Shown: one piece after another, positions 21,118 through 32,530 of the stretch
Layout: every line of letters starts with the position of its first letter
How positions within the stretch are numbered: position 1 is the stretch's first letter
Assembly (NCBI GenBank): GCA_963995525.1
Contig: OZ023206.1
Span: forward strand, 74,302,372 to 74,366,371
From: Escarpia spicata
Taxonomy: Eukaryota > Annelida > Polychaeta > Sabellida > Siboglinidae
Length of the DNA: 64,000 bases
Direction of reading: 5' to 3'
Translations under genes and position numbers: made by a program
Notes under the pieces: model-generated
What the model saw: the letters and a program-made list of their open reading frames with translations, nothing else
What the model was told of the DNA's origin: nothing
The model's database searches: none

Positions 21118-21873
21118 TCATCCTTTGGCCAATTTCAATTCTACTACATTGGGCTTGTGTTGGTTATTGCATAATGGTAGATGATCAGATATATCACTAT
21201 ATAATAAATCAGAATGAACAAATGGAGTTGTATGTCGTACATATATGTTATCAATAAGGGTACCGGATGTATGAGTGATACGCGTTGGATTGGTAATTGT
21301 TGGAATGGTGTTAGCGGCTAGGTGTAAGTATAGTAAGTCGGATGAAGGTTTACATGAGTCCATTTTTAGGTAGTCAAAATTATGATCAGTGCCAATTATG
21401 ACCTGATGGTTTGAGTGCTGAATCTTATTTAGTATTGTCTCATATATTTGAATAGATGAAGACACATTTGAATTAGGGATCCGGTATATTTCACCAACGA
21501 CAGAGGTTTGACCATTAATGCTGCATTCAATAAATACAGATTCAAATTCCCCCTCCACGAAGATATCAAGGTCTTCACGGTGATTATACTTAATATTATA
21601 ACGTAAATATATCGCGACACCACCTTTAGATTTAAATTTCTTATTCTTGTAAATAAAATAATAATTAGGCAATTTAAAAAGATGCGCATTGTTGTCATTT
21701 AAAAAAGGTTTCAGGTAATAAGATATAATCAATTTCAGCATGTGCGTCAGATAGCTATGACAGTAATATCTTAAGTTGATCAAAGTTTGATGAAAGTCCT
21801 TGTATGTTGAGATAGAGTACTTTATACTGAAAACGGGTATGGCAAAATTTTGCGGGAAGAATTTTATGAACAT
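21118..21873 (-). pseudogene. LINE apurinic-type endonuclease domain (family Y)
   Basis: 251-codon open frame with APE-type endonuclease landmarks: PFLNDNNAHLFKLPNYYFIY, then SKGGVAIYLRYNIKYN, IIGTDHNFDYLK (catalytic Asp/Asn region), TLIDNIYV and SDISDHLPL (the terminal SDH motif). Near its start the usual 'LNIQGLSSNFDQLKILLS...ETFLNDNN' reading is split across frames. In these retrotransposons this domain nicks target DNA to prime reverse transcription. The downstream linker lies at 19756-20349. Confidence 0.75.
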
Positions 21874-22370
21874 CAGGATTTAAAAGGATTTACTTCAACA
21901 TCTTCGTTTTCAAACATGTGCCTTATGTCTAATTCAGTATAATTACAGAGCATTTCATCCATTGCTTCTTGAATGTAATTAGCTTACGAATCAGACATTA
22001 CACTGTTAAGTCAAAATATAACGAAGACGCTTTTGTGTTGAGGTTACGTAAGTACAAACTATGTTTCAACAACCCCATCATACTCCAATACCAGGGCGCT
22101 AAAACCTTACCGTGCAACTGATGTTTGCACCCTACACTGAATACGTAGCAACATTTTAAAGAACAATAAGTAAAAGTGTTTAAGTTATGCACCACTCTAG
22201 GACATACCAACATGTTAAAGAACAATAAATGAAAATACGTTTTTAAACTACTTACGCTAACATACAAGACGTGTGTAATGATGGCATTAAAGTCCAACAT
22301 AATCATTATGTATATAGTTGTCTGTATAGCAATCATTGTCAACAACGAAAAAACAAATAAAACAAACGTG
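21874..22370. other. No recognisable gene
   Basis: A 131-codon minus-strand frame (21998-22393) is hydrophobic and Cys/Leu-rich, overlaps the start of repeat R and has no recognised similarity. Probably chance. Confidence 0.4.
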
Positions 22371-24260
22371 ACATGAACAGCCTGATTTCTCATATCTTAC
22401 TGTAGGCAAGAGATTCGTGGACTAGGTTGTCAACCAGGCTAATCGTTAGTGCATAGGCCCATCAGAATACATTTGTGTTTTCGGAAACCCGATCGAACCT
22501 ATTGAATTGTAGTTGGTCATTAAATTGTCTACAACATGATAAGACAAGTATATCATTAAACAGCGACACCGTTGCGGTCAAACATATAGCCTACGCCACT
22601 CTGGGAGTTGGGATGTAGATCTACGGGATGTAGATCTACGGTTACGCGGAGGTGGGGTTGTCCGGGTGCGATTTACGTAATAAATAAAATTAATATGTGT
22701 TAGCTTGCTTTGCTCTCAGTGTTTGACTGATAATGCTCAAAATATACCAAGTATGCTATGTGGTCAACCATATAGCCTACCCCACTCTGGGAGTTGGGAT
22801 GTAGATCTACGGTTACGCGGAGGTGGGGGTGACCGGGTGTGATTTACGTAACAAATAAAATGAATATGTGTTAGCTTGCTTTGCTCTCAGTGTTTGACTG
22901 ATAATGCTCAAAATATACCAAGTATGCTATGTGGTCAACCATATAGCCTACGCCACTCTGGGAGTTGGGATGTAGATCTACGTGTCGACGTGACGAAGCG
23001 TTACGCGGTGGTGGGGTTGTCCGGGTGCGCTTTACGTAACAAAAATATGTTAGCTTGCTTAGCTGTCAATATTTGACTGATAATTATCAACATATACCAA
23101 GTTAGGTATATATTTTAGTGTTCGGGGGTTAACAATAAAAGCGAACTCTCAAATAGCTTCAATATAATTATCACTACTAGCAAAATTATGCTTGGTATTT
23201 AATTATCAGTCGAGACAGTAATATTTACAAAATGTTAGAAAACAAACTACACCACTACATGTTTGTAAACATAATGGTGTGCTCGCAGATACTCGTTGTT
23301 TGTTCATCGATAGGCCCTAGCCATGATAGTGTTGAATTGTAAATTATATGTTTCTTGCTTTACTATTGTTACGAGGGTAGACATCATCATTATTCTGTCT
23401 GCGTCTTCTCCATATTGTCAAGTTCATGATACAGGGGCCGTTTTTTTCCAAAGTATTCGCCAAACGCTCGTGGTTCTTGCAATTGTTAGGTTATTTATTA
23501 CGAGCACATTGCGTTTTACGTTTCGAACAAATTATTGTCCACATAAACGGAAAAATCTTTACATACATACATGATTTGCTGTTGATTTGTTTCGCCGCCG
23601 GGCCTCCGTAACTTCATATTATTTTAAACTTGACGGGAACACATTCCTAAGGATTAGGTGGCACTATCAGGGGCACATTGAAAAAAGGTACTAATGACTC
23701 GCCAAATTATAAAGGTCTAGGGACACGTGCCCGTCGGGCTCTCTGGATACACATATGCGAAATGCAACGAGTGTACACAATTTATATTGTAAATACTAAA
23801 TCTTACATTGGGAAACCAACGAGCGTATTCACAGCTGAAAATATAGAACAAAAAACAAGTCCCCGGGGAAGTGCTCAGATTCTATGCAGACATTCACTCT
23901 GCCTTGATTTCCACGACAGGGGAAAATCAGAGGAGGTTGCTATACTCGGCATATGCGCTAAAATAAAGACGTATTAGTGATCGACCGGAAGCCGGCCCCA
24001 TTCAGTCAAAGGCATGCGAACGAGTTATCATCGCCGTTTTATCGTCTCTATACGACCTCCGTCTTTGTACGCAATGGCAACGAAGATTTACCAGATTCCC
24101 TTTACTTATATTGCGTTCACAGCAAATGTGATAACGTTTCATTCATCAAAGCTTTGAAGGCTAGACGAATGATATACTTACTGGACTTTCCCTTCCCAGT
24201 GTCAATGTTAGCCAAATTGTCATCACCGATCTTGATCGCAGTTCATCTTTGTTACTGGTA
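22371..24260 (+). repeat. Dispersed repeat family R, copy A (longest)
   Basis: Shares landmarks with 56616-57600 and 63030-64000: CGTGACATGAACAGCC, GATTCGTGGACTAGGTTGTC, GCGACACCGTTGCGGTCAA, CTCGCAGATACTCGTTG, CGAGCACATTGCGTTTTACG, GTCTAGGGACACGTGCCC and GTGATCGACCGGAAGCCGGC. Copy A also has an internal tandem repeat at 22575-23100 (about three units of 172-187 bp starting GGTCAAACATATAGCC). No terminal repeats or coding domain were recognised, so the class is unknown. Open frames at 23678-24261 are not conserved as frames in the other copies. Confidence 0.8.
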
Positions 24261-24472
24261 AGCCAGTATGAACTATGTATAATAATTGCTTGGTCATGGC
24301 ACGCGGAAATGTTTTAATATGAAAAAAATCAATGTTGTATGAAAATTAAGACATATATTACATATAATGTTGTAGGCTCATGCCTTGGCAAGCCGGGCTA
24401 ATACGTTATTTATAATACTATAATATAGGCATTATTATCCTATGAAACTTACCATATAGTCTAGGCCAGTGG

Positions 24473-24535
24473 TTCTCAAACAGAGGATCACAGCTCCTTC
24501 CTTGGGCCAGGGGTCGTTTGACAGTTTCAGGGGTC
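24473..24535 (+). mobile_element. hAT-type terminal inverted repeat (left end)
   Basis: CAGTGGTTCTCAAACAGAGG followed by GGGGTCG is the well-known 5' terminus of hAT/Charlie-type elements (CAGTGGTTCTCAA...). A matching right end (TTGAGAACCACTG) was not found within the window. Confidence 0.5.
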
Positions 24536-24824
24536 TCTTCTGATGGCATTGTCCTTGTGTAATTGGGGATCAGGCATGATCTTGCTATACATGATAAAAT
24601 TACATAATATAATAATTTGAGATTATCTGCTGCGAAGGGCTTTCATCAAAATGAATAATTGGGTGCTTTGGAATCCTTTTATTTCTATCGTTACACCTTG
24701 GCGACTGTAAGCATAAACACAACTATTTGAAATGTGTGTCAAACTTTATTATTCCTCAATACAGCATTACATGGCACAACAGTTGATGAGCAAACATTTC
24801 CGTTTCGGTAGTTGCATGTGAACG

Positions 24825-25545
24825 TTTAGACAATATGCAATACCGTATTCAATTATGATTAATTTTATTAAAACTAATAAATTAAAAAGTATTAAAATAA
24901 TATAACTTGCATGCGAATTAACTTACATTATTGTGACATTTTGATATAGAAGTATCCATTCTGCAGAACTACACTAGGGCTACGGACTACATTTGATGAC
25001 ATTGACAGCTACGCAACTTCGATTCCGTCCGTGTACTGTAGACTCTTTGCACATGTATGCATGCAATGCAGTGTAAATAGTGTACTGTAGGCCTGGTCAC
25101 ACGTTTACTTTTACTGATATCAATGTCAAATTGATAACTAATAGTTCCGTTTTGTTTTCTTTTTTAAACTTAGATTCTAAAAATTATATAGAATGTCAGC
25201 GCACTTAAATGTGTTTATATATATATCTAACAATGGATGAGTATTTTGCAATTTGATTTTTTTCACGAACATTTATGTGCTCTCAAATTCAAATTCAACT
25301 TAAGAATATTAACTACTCAGATCCTAACAAAACATGGCGGTTACAATGGTTCGTTCCCTTGGTTATTAATAAGTGAATACGTCACCAGGTATTATAAAAC
25401 GGTATTCATTTATAACATGCAGCAATTAAAAAAGAGCCTCAAAATCCTACCGAGTGGGCGTAGCTGAACTTATCAACATTCAGTGCGCGTAACCAGAGTA
25501 TGGCTACCTCCGTAGTGACAAATCCTACCGCTGTAAAATACTGCC
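24825..25545 (+). repeat. Dispersed repeat D, copy 1 (uninterrupted)
   Basis: Collinear with 31560-31733 joined to 36567-37170: CAATACCGTATTC, CATGCGAATTAACTTACATT, CAACTTCGATTCCGTCCG, TTGCACATGTATGC, CCCTTGGTTATTAATAAGTG, AACATGCAGCAATTAAAAAA, GAACTTATCAACATT. It serves as the empty-site reference for the transposon at 31734-36566. Confidence 0.85.
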
Positions 25546-25559
25546 GCACCGAACTTGGA

Positions 25560-25710
25560 TTCTGGCTTTCACCTGGTCGGGTCCTGTTAATTTGTTTGTT
25601 GTTAAGTCATGGAGTAATTTCGCGACACCTTTTGTTGGGATGGTGATGTGTTTTATAATAGAAGTATAATGATATGTCTGTGTATACATTGATGAATGTT
25701 GCATGTGCAT
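25560..25710 (-). pseudogene. LINE RT fragment
   Basis: Minus strand reads IPTKGVAKLLHDLTTNKLTG followed by PDQVKAR. This matches the 'GVxKLLxxLxxxKATGPDxIxxR' segment upstream of the RT fingers in jockey/CR1-like ORF2. Only this short piece remains. Confidence 0.6.
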
Positions 25711-25734
25711 TGTGCATCACACAATTTTGTATGT

Positions 25735-25815
25735 ATGCATGTAAATACTTGTATGTATGTATGTATATATACATATAAATATATATATATATATATATAT
25801 ATCTATATATATATA
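25735..25815. repeat. GTAT / TA microsatellite
   Basis: TGTATGTATGTATG followed by a long TATATA run. Confidence 0.9.
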
Positions 25816-26490
25816 TTTGTTATGTTATACGTCTACAAGAAAACATTTGTTATTTTTTGCTAACTAACTTACTAAATTAGTTAGCACCAAATACGTGTTT
25901 TGGCAGTTTGTACATTATTTGTGTTAAATACATCTTACAACACATTAGTTGACTAGCATCTATAACTATTTCCACATATATCCTTCTTCCAAATGACTCA
26001 GATGAACAACATTCTAATAATTTTACACCCATCCAATCACACATATTCATAACAAAGATTGAAGACCGCGATTAAATTAATTTCTTTAAAATTAAATATT
26101 TCTTTACACATCGAACTTCTACTTGCGGACATGCCCATTAAGGGTCGGTTCGGCAGTATTTTTAAACCGTAGGATTTGTCGCTACACCTACCATTTCAGT
26201 CACATGTTCTATCCCACCCCCCGGTAGACAAACAACGACGTCCATCCCCTCGCTTAGTGTCTTGTCCGTCTTTCTCATAACGGAGTCGCCCATAAACACC
26301 CTCTCTTTCCTTATTACCCCTCAATCACTGCCTCAGAGTAGCTCCTTTCCCCGTTTGCATATGTCAGGTTGTTATTGTCTTTTCCCCCTGCCATCTTCTG
26401 TCCTGTCACATTTTCTTCCAATCCATTCCTTCCAGTCGCTTTTTCTCTTGTCACCTTTCCTCTTGTCATCGTCCCTTTTATCGACTTCTC
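25816..26490. other. No gene; C/T-rich tract begins about 26270
   Basis: AT-rich then strongly pyrimidine-rich on the plus strand from about 26270 to 26830. The Ser/Pro/Phe/Leu frames on the plus strand come from that bias. Confidence 0.5.
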
Positions 26491-27006
26491 TTATATCACA
26501 TTTGCTCTCACTTCCTTTCGTCCCTTCATTTTTCCTTCCATCTCATTTTCTTCTCTCCTCTCCCGCCCCCTCTTCCCTCCCTCCTTCTCTACGGTCACTT
26601 TTTCCCGTGTCACCTTCACGCTTGTCACGTTTTCTGTCGTCGATTTTCCAATTTCTTCCCCTCCAATCACCTTCCCTCCTCTCAATCTCCTTTCCTCAGC
26701 CTTCTTGCCACTGCTATTCTCCTTCTGTCTTGCAGTATTCCCACCTCTCTCCCTGTCGTCTATCTCCATTCCACCTGTCTCCTTTCTAATTCCTATCTCC
26801 ATCCCCTTCACAATATCTCTCAACCTAACTATCTCCTTTTGCAGACACTCCACCTTACAAAAACCCATGCACTGAAAGATGAATCCCTCCTCCATGGTTG
26901 CTGCCCATGACTTCCAACAGCCGGACAATACAAAATCTAACCAGATGTGCCAGTGATCGCATAACAAGTGCCGCTTTGCCTTGACTTGCCGCTTGCAAGG
27001 CGCCAT
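26491..27006 (-). pseudogene. LINE ORF1-like protein (zinc finger plus coiled coil), decayed
   Basis: 171-codon frame starting MAPCKRQVKAKRHLLC, with a cysteine/tryptophan pattern (C...HW..WLDF...GC..SW......GFIFQC..FC) then VECLQKEIVRLRDIVKG, a heptad-like helix, and a long Lys/Glu/Arg-rich tail. CR1-type LINE ORF1 proteins have a PHD-like finger followed by a short coiled coil in this way ('W.C..C......LxxEVxxLRxxVE'). The tail is the complement of the C/T-rich tract and probably low complexity. No LINE ORF2 on the same strand follows. Confidence 0.35.
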
Positions 27007-27600
27007 ATCACTATCATAATTTATTTAATAACTTAACTAAATTAGTCTTTATAAAGACTGTTTCCTGTGTACTACAGCACACTTGATGTTACAGATTGTA
27101 ATTACACAACTGACTATCTATCCTGTCACGAACGATAACATTACCGGTAGTGACCTAATTTAAATACAATCAATTACTTTAAGTTCGGCTGCTTTGTTTA
27201 TTTAGGTTACGCCGCGCCCTAGCGAATACGTGGGACACTATCTACATAAACAATCTGAAGTTCGCCCGACTATCGCCCTTGTTTAATTTTAACAACAATG
27301 CTACCTAATCAAAATATCTAGCGACTACTGGCTTACACATATATTATCTTATGTAACTAGTTTTATGGTTGTTACTTTATCTCATATATATAGTCTACCA
27401 CATAATCAGATTTGTTAAATCTTGTTTACAACTTATCGAAGGCTAAGTTAAACTATTACCACTCACTATAATAATGTGTTCCAAAATACTTTAATTATAT
27501 TAAGCCAAGAATAATATTTATCTATCAGCAATTCCACATGTTTATCAACTATTCTGCACCACCAATTTCTACGATCTACCTTCGCCAAATACAGTCTCGC
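27007..27600. other. No recognisable gene
   Basis: AT-rich sequence between two LINE fragments of opposite orientation. Confidence 0.5.
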
Positions 27601-27609
27601 GTTGGTGAG

Positions 27610-28060
27610 ACTGTATTTGACATAAGTGTAGAAGAGAATGAAAAAATACAAAACGCTATAAGGGAAGTTAACAAACGGGACTGTATTATTATGGGAGATT
27701 TTAACCATAGTCATATACAATGGAAATCTCTACAGAGTACTTGGAGTGAGGACCCCAAGTTTTTTTAGTTTTAGTACAAGACAGTTTCCTTTCTCAAAAT
27801 GTGCTAGAGCCAGCCAGGGTTGAGAATGTGTTGGACATAGTTTTGTCCTCACAGAATGAATTAGTTGACAATATCAAATTATGTGAGCCACTGGGAAGTA
27901 GTGATCACAACCAGATACATTTTACCATCAAAATAAATTCAGAAATAAATAATAAAAAGAACTTCAGGATAAATTTTCACAAAAGAAGATATAAGGAAAT
28001 ATTTAGCAAAGATAGACTGGAACAATACACTGAAGAATAAGTCAGCAACAGAATGCTGGA
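27610..28060 (+). pseudogene. LINE Z endonuclease C-terminal half
   Basis: Two frames: EENEKIQNAIREVNKRDCII followed by MGDFNHSHIQW (catalytic GDFN), then after a frameshift VLEPARVENVLDIVLSSQ and LGSSDHNQIHFTIKI (terminal SDH motif). This is the APE endonuclease of a CR1/Rex1-like element on the plus strand. It has lost its N-terminal half. Confidence 0.75.
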
Positions 28061-28394
28061 ATATCTTAAACAGTGAAATAGAGTGCATCGTCAATAAATG
28101 TGTCCCATTAAAAACAATGGAAACGGTCCAGAAAGAAATACTATATTGAAAGAAGCCAATAGAAAAATTAAGTACATACAAACGATGTGGAAGTCATATA
28201 GACGTACTGGAAATAACGAAGACTACAACATTTATTTTAAAATAGGCATTAAACCAAGCTACAACTGAAATTCGAAGAGAAGCTACGAACAAAAATTAGC
28301 TTGAAATATAACACAAGACAGCAAGAGTGTTTATGCATATGTTCGGAGCAAACAGAAAGTTCAGGATAAGGTCGGTCCTCTAGAAGATAGTACT

Positions 28395-29096
28395 GAAAAT
28401 ACAATATCAGATGGATTATTATTGGCAGAAGACCTGAGTGAGTATTTTAGTTCAGTGTTTACAAGGGAAGATACTAGTTCACTGCCAGTACCAGAGGCTA
28501 AGTTCAAGGGGGCAGAATCAAACTATTTAGGACAGGTAATTGTAACCTCGGAAATGGTAGCTAAGACAATTAGGGCTATGAAGGATAATAAATTACCTGG
28601 AGTGGATGGGATTCCGCCCAAACTACTATTTGAAATTGTAGAACAAATTAGCATACCACTTGCAACAGTTTTCAACTTGTCATTAGAAGAGGGAGTGGTT
28701 CCTTTAGAATGGAAAGAAGCAAACATTATACCGTTATTTAAGAAACGTTCCCGAAACAAATCAGATAACTACAAACCAGTGAGTTTAACGTAAGTGATTT
28801 GCAAATTATTAGAAAGACTAATTAATGATCACATGGTGGATTTTCTTGTTAAACATAACTTGTTAAACCCATCTGACCATGGGTTTCTAAAAGCGACGTC
28901 ACGCTTAACAAATATGTTATGTTTTTTGGAAGATATCACTAAGTGGGTAGACGAGGGATCACTAGTAGATATCATCTACTTAGATTTTCAGAAAGCTTTT
29001 GACAAAGTGCCACATCAAAGATTACTGCTTAAACTAAATGCCCTTGGCTTAGGAAATGGCTTAATTAACTGGACAGAAATTGACAGAAGACATTGA
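28395..29096 (+). pseudogene. LINE Z reverse transcriptase, N-terminal part
   Basis: Frame 28422-28793 reads LSEYFSSVFTREDTSSLPVP, then AMKDNKLPGVDGIPPKLLFE and EWKEANIIPLFKKRSRNKSD NYKPVSLT. After an in-frame stop (TAA at 28791) it continues with KLLERLINDHMVDFLVKHNL, SDHGFLKATS and IIYLDFQKAFDKVPHQRLLL (motif A), ending GNGLINW. Just before motif B the sequence jumps (about 29084), deleting the GVPQGS and YADD region. Confidence 0.8.
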
Positions 29097-29672
29097 AGAT
29101 TGACAGCATTTACAAGATGATCTTGACTGGTTGATCAAATGTTCTGAAAAATGGCAAATGTTGTTCAATTTTGGGAAATGTAAATGCCTCCACACAGGAC
29201 ATGGGAACGAAGATGTACAATATACAATGGGAGGTTCAGTAGTAAGTAGTACTGTAAAAGAAAAGTACATAGGTTAACCATTAGTGCTGATATTAAGGTT
29301 TCAGAACAGTGCAGTATTGCTGCTTCAAGAGGAAATCAAATCCGTGCATTAATTAGGCGAAACATATCGTATAAGGAAAAAGAGCTAATAATACCGCTGT
29401 ACAAAACATTAGTTAGGCCTCATTTAGAATATTGTATTCAGGCGTGGAGGCCATATCGCAGGAAGGACATATATATGCTAGAAAGAGTATAGAGGAGAGC
29501 AACTAAATGATACCAAAACTGAGGAATCATAGTTAAGAAATAATAAATTATAATTTTCACAAAGGACTGTAAATGAATGGAACAGTTTATCTCCTGATTG
29601 TTTTGGTGCTAGTAGCGTGAATATGTTTAAAAATAAAATCGACACACACCTTAAAAGTGCGGGATACACGTA
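29097..29672 (+). pseudogene. LINE Z ORF2 C-terminal part and 3' end
   Basis: After the deletion: DLQHLQDDLDWL-like, CSEKWQMLFNFGKCKCLHTG, then HGNEDVQYTMGG, RRNISYKEKELIIPLYKTLV and RPHLEYCIQAW, each interrupted by stops or frameshifts. A second deletion around 29505 removes the piece before FSQRTVNEWNSLSPDCFG, VNMFKNKIDTHLKSAGYT. The 3' UTR contains CGATGAGCCAAAAGGCTTCC. An inactive, internally deleted copy. Confidence 0.75.
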
Positions 29673-30102
29673 AATAAAATGTATTGGACTCTCGATCGAT
29701 GAGCCAAAAGGCTTCCTTGTCGACCTGTCAGCTAGCGTTAATTTTCTGGATGGCAATCTTGTTAAATATGTTGTTAAAATAGTTTGCATATTAATTTTAT
29801 ATGGTTTTTAAATTGAACATGTTTTTATTGTATGTTTGGGATATTAACGTTGTAAAGGAAAACATAAATTTTGATATGCAATACAATTGACATATTCCTC
29901 TTCACATTCACACTCCTGTCTTCCATGCTCATACACTCTAATAATACACCTGGTACCTTTTCAACTGTTGTGTCTTATCATTATTGTACTGGTACTTCCT
30001 ATCATTATCGCGTCGGAAAGGTAACTTCCGCGAACATTGATGCCGGGTCCCAGGGGTTGGTTCGAACTGAGGACCTTTGGCTCAGAAGTCGGACAATTAG
30101 AA
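29673..30102. other. LINE 3' UTR and AT-rich sequence
   Basis: No coding signal. A B-box-like GGTTCGAAC occurs at 30057-30065, close to the SINE-like head that follows. Confidence 0.4.
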
Positions 30103-30160
30103 AGGGATGGGTGGTAACGCAGTGGTAGATCGTCGGACTTCGGAGCGAGAGCGAATAATT
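30103..30160 (+). repeat. tRNA-derived SINE-like head
   Basis: GGGATGGGTGGTAACGCAGT then GGTAGATCGTCGGACTTCGG has a tRNA D-arm and anticodon-arm layout with an A-box-like TAACGCAGTGG. No B box follows at the right spacing, so this is not a functional tRNA gene. Confidence 0.3.
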
Positions 30161-31375
30161 GCTTCTAATTCCTAAACATTGCATGTAACACGAGCCACTA
30201 TTGGTTGAAATGAGTTTTATTATGACCACCTGACCTGCCGCCAACCACTGATACATTGAGCGATTTCATAGGCTAAGCTTAAATTCAGAGTTTCGCAAAG
30301 CGATCAGCCAGGGGATACTGCTGGCTGGCACTGACGTAATCAGCAGCAGCGACCCCGGACGCGCGAGGGTGTGGTAGACTAAAGCTATTGGTAAAGCTAT
30401 TGTGCAAGTTTATATGGTGCAGCCAATATTTTTTTGCGGTGCAGTCTGATTTACCATATAAGCTGCACTTGGTGCAAGTGCAAAAATAAAACGAAATCGT
30501 TCCCTGTGCAAGTAGCCTCTTTAAAAAAAACATATCACTGTGAGAAGCATTAATATTTTAAAAACGTTGATGGCATAGTTTTGTAAAACGTTATTTTGTA
30601 GCATTGTCCATGACATTAATTTGAGATTGGTATCTTAGTGTTTCCTTTCATTTGAATTGCAGTAGCCATCAGAAGAAAAACGAGGAAACGAATGACGCCA
30701 CAGACAAGGCCATTCAGGAATGCGTTTCCAAGTGGTTTACTGTAGCCAAGGACAGGAATGGAGGGAGGATCAAAAGAAGAGCATCAGAAACCACACAAAT
30801 GACGGAATAAAATAAAATAAAATAGACAATCAAATTGTTGCATATTTGTTTTCCACATTGGATTGTTATAAACTGAAGGAAGTATATTTGAATGCGGTCA
30901 TGATAGGACATGTGATAACTACATTCAGTTATCATCCACTGTATGTCAGTAGCAGCCGGAACTCAGGTTTACTGCAACACTAAGTGCTACAAGTTTTGCA
31001 GATTCCTTTCTGCTATAAACTGACAAGCCCATGATATGAGAGAAATACTCTTGAAAGTGGCTTTAAACCCTAACACACACCCCTTTCCATTTGATAGAAT
31101 GTACACTGCTTCATGTATTGATATCGTCAAGCCTTTATTTTATCAGGAATTGTTTGGAAATGAGCATGAAATAACGTATAAACATCTCGTTTGAAAATAT
31201 CCTATTTCAATGTGATAAGTGATAAATTTACACCAGAGCATCCTAATTGTACATGTAAAGTGGATTGCATTATCCGATAACCACCAATTAACCCACACAC
31301 AGCCAGGAGTGTTCCCATATATATTGCCTAGGTAGAACCAATACATTGCCTAGGTGCAGCCAGTGTAGCCATCAT
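30161..31375. other. No recognisable gene
   Basis: AT-rich with short frames only. No exon with good borders and recognisable protein. Confidence 0.5.
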
Positions 31376-31379
31376 AGCC

Positions 31380-31560
31380 AATTTCGGATCGAGATAGATC
31401 ATATATGCAGATCCTAGATTTGGCCGATGTGGGCTATCTCGGGTTGACACTGGGCCGACATGGCCGAGATTGGACCGTTGTCACATGCTAAAATTGGGCC
31501 GATATCGGTGCCAACATAAACTGACGTTGGTTCAATATCAGGCCAATATCGTTTGGCTAG
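31380..31560. repeat. Short interspersed GGCCGAT/TTGGGCC motifs
   Basis: Contains TTTGGCCGATGTGG, ACTGGGCCGACATGGCCGA, TTGGGCCGATATCGG and CAGGCCAATATCG. Complementary TTGGCC/GGCCAA pairs give several small hairpins. Likely remains of a short DNA element; its ends were not determined. Confidence 0.4.
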
Positions 31561-31733
31561 ATGGGTATGCAATACCGTATTCGAAATGAATAATATTATT
31601 AAAAGTAATTAATTAAAAAGAATTAGAATAATAGAACCTACATGCGAATTAACTTGCATTACTCTCACATTTTGGTGTATATATTCCGTAGAACATGCAA
31701 CCCTAGGTTTACGAACTAGATTCAATGATATTA
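31560..31733 (+). repeat. Dispersed repeat D, copy 2, left part
   Basis: Matches 24828-25000 (ATGCAATACCGTATTCG, CATGCGAATTAACTTGCATT, CTAGGTTTACGAACTAG) and breaks off at TTCAATGATATTA where the transposon begins. Confidence 0.85.
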
Positions 31734-31749
31734 CCCTTACAAAAAAGAG

Positions 31750-32530
31750 CCAATTGTATACCATTGAATACCATTCTGTACCGTTGGACCATTCAATGGT
31801 AAATCAGTGTATCAATGGTACTCTCATTGGTATTTGAACATATCATGCAATACCATTCAATAATAAATCAGTGTCTCAATGGTACTAGAACATATCATTC
31901 AATATAATTCAATGGTAAATCAGTATGTCTCAGTGGTACTCTCAATGGTATTTGCACATACCATTCAGTACCATGGACCATTTAATTATAAATCATGTTT
32001 CAATGGTATTTGAACATATCATTCAATACCATTCAATGATAAATCAGTATGTCTCAGTGGTACTCTCAATGTTATTTGAACATACCATTCAGTACCACTG
32101 GACCATTCGATGATAAATCATGTTTCAATGGTATTTGAACATGTAATTCAATACCCTTCTATGATAAATCAGTATGTCTCAGTGGTACTCTCGATGGTAT
32201 TTGAATATACCATTCAGTACCACTGGACCATTCGATGATAAATCATGTTTCAATGGTATTTGAACATATAATTCAATACCCTTCAATGATAAATCAGTAT
32301 GTCTCAGTGGTACTCTCGATGGTATTTGAATATACCATTCAGTACCACGGGACCAATCAATGATAAATCAGGTTTCAATGGTATTTGAACATATCATTCA
32401 ATATCATTCAATGATAAATCAGTATGTCTCAGTGGTACTCTCAATGGTATTTGGACATATCATTCAGTACCATTAAATGATAAATCAATAGGTCTCAGTG
32501 GTATTCTTAATTGTACCTTCAACTCAATGC
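31750..32530. repeat. 125-bp subterminal tandem repeats of the transposon
   Basis: Units contain ACCATTCAGTACCACTGGAC, GATGATAAATCATGTTTCAA, TGGTATTTGAACATA and CAGTATGTCTCAGTGGTACT. CAGTACCAC recurs at about 32091, 32216 and 32341, giving a 125-bp period. About six imperfect units. Confidence 0.8.

Noticed and set aside
26262..26875. Ser/Pro/Phe-rich frames on the plus strand
   Set aside because: They follow from the C/T bias of the tract; the better candidate is the minus-strand LINE ORF1-like frame.
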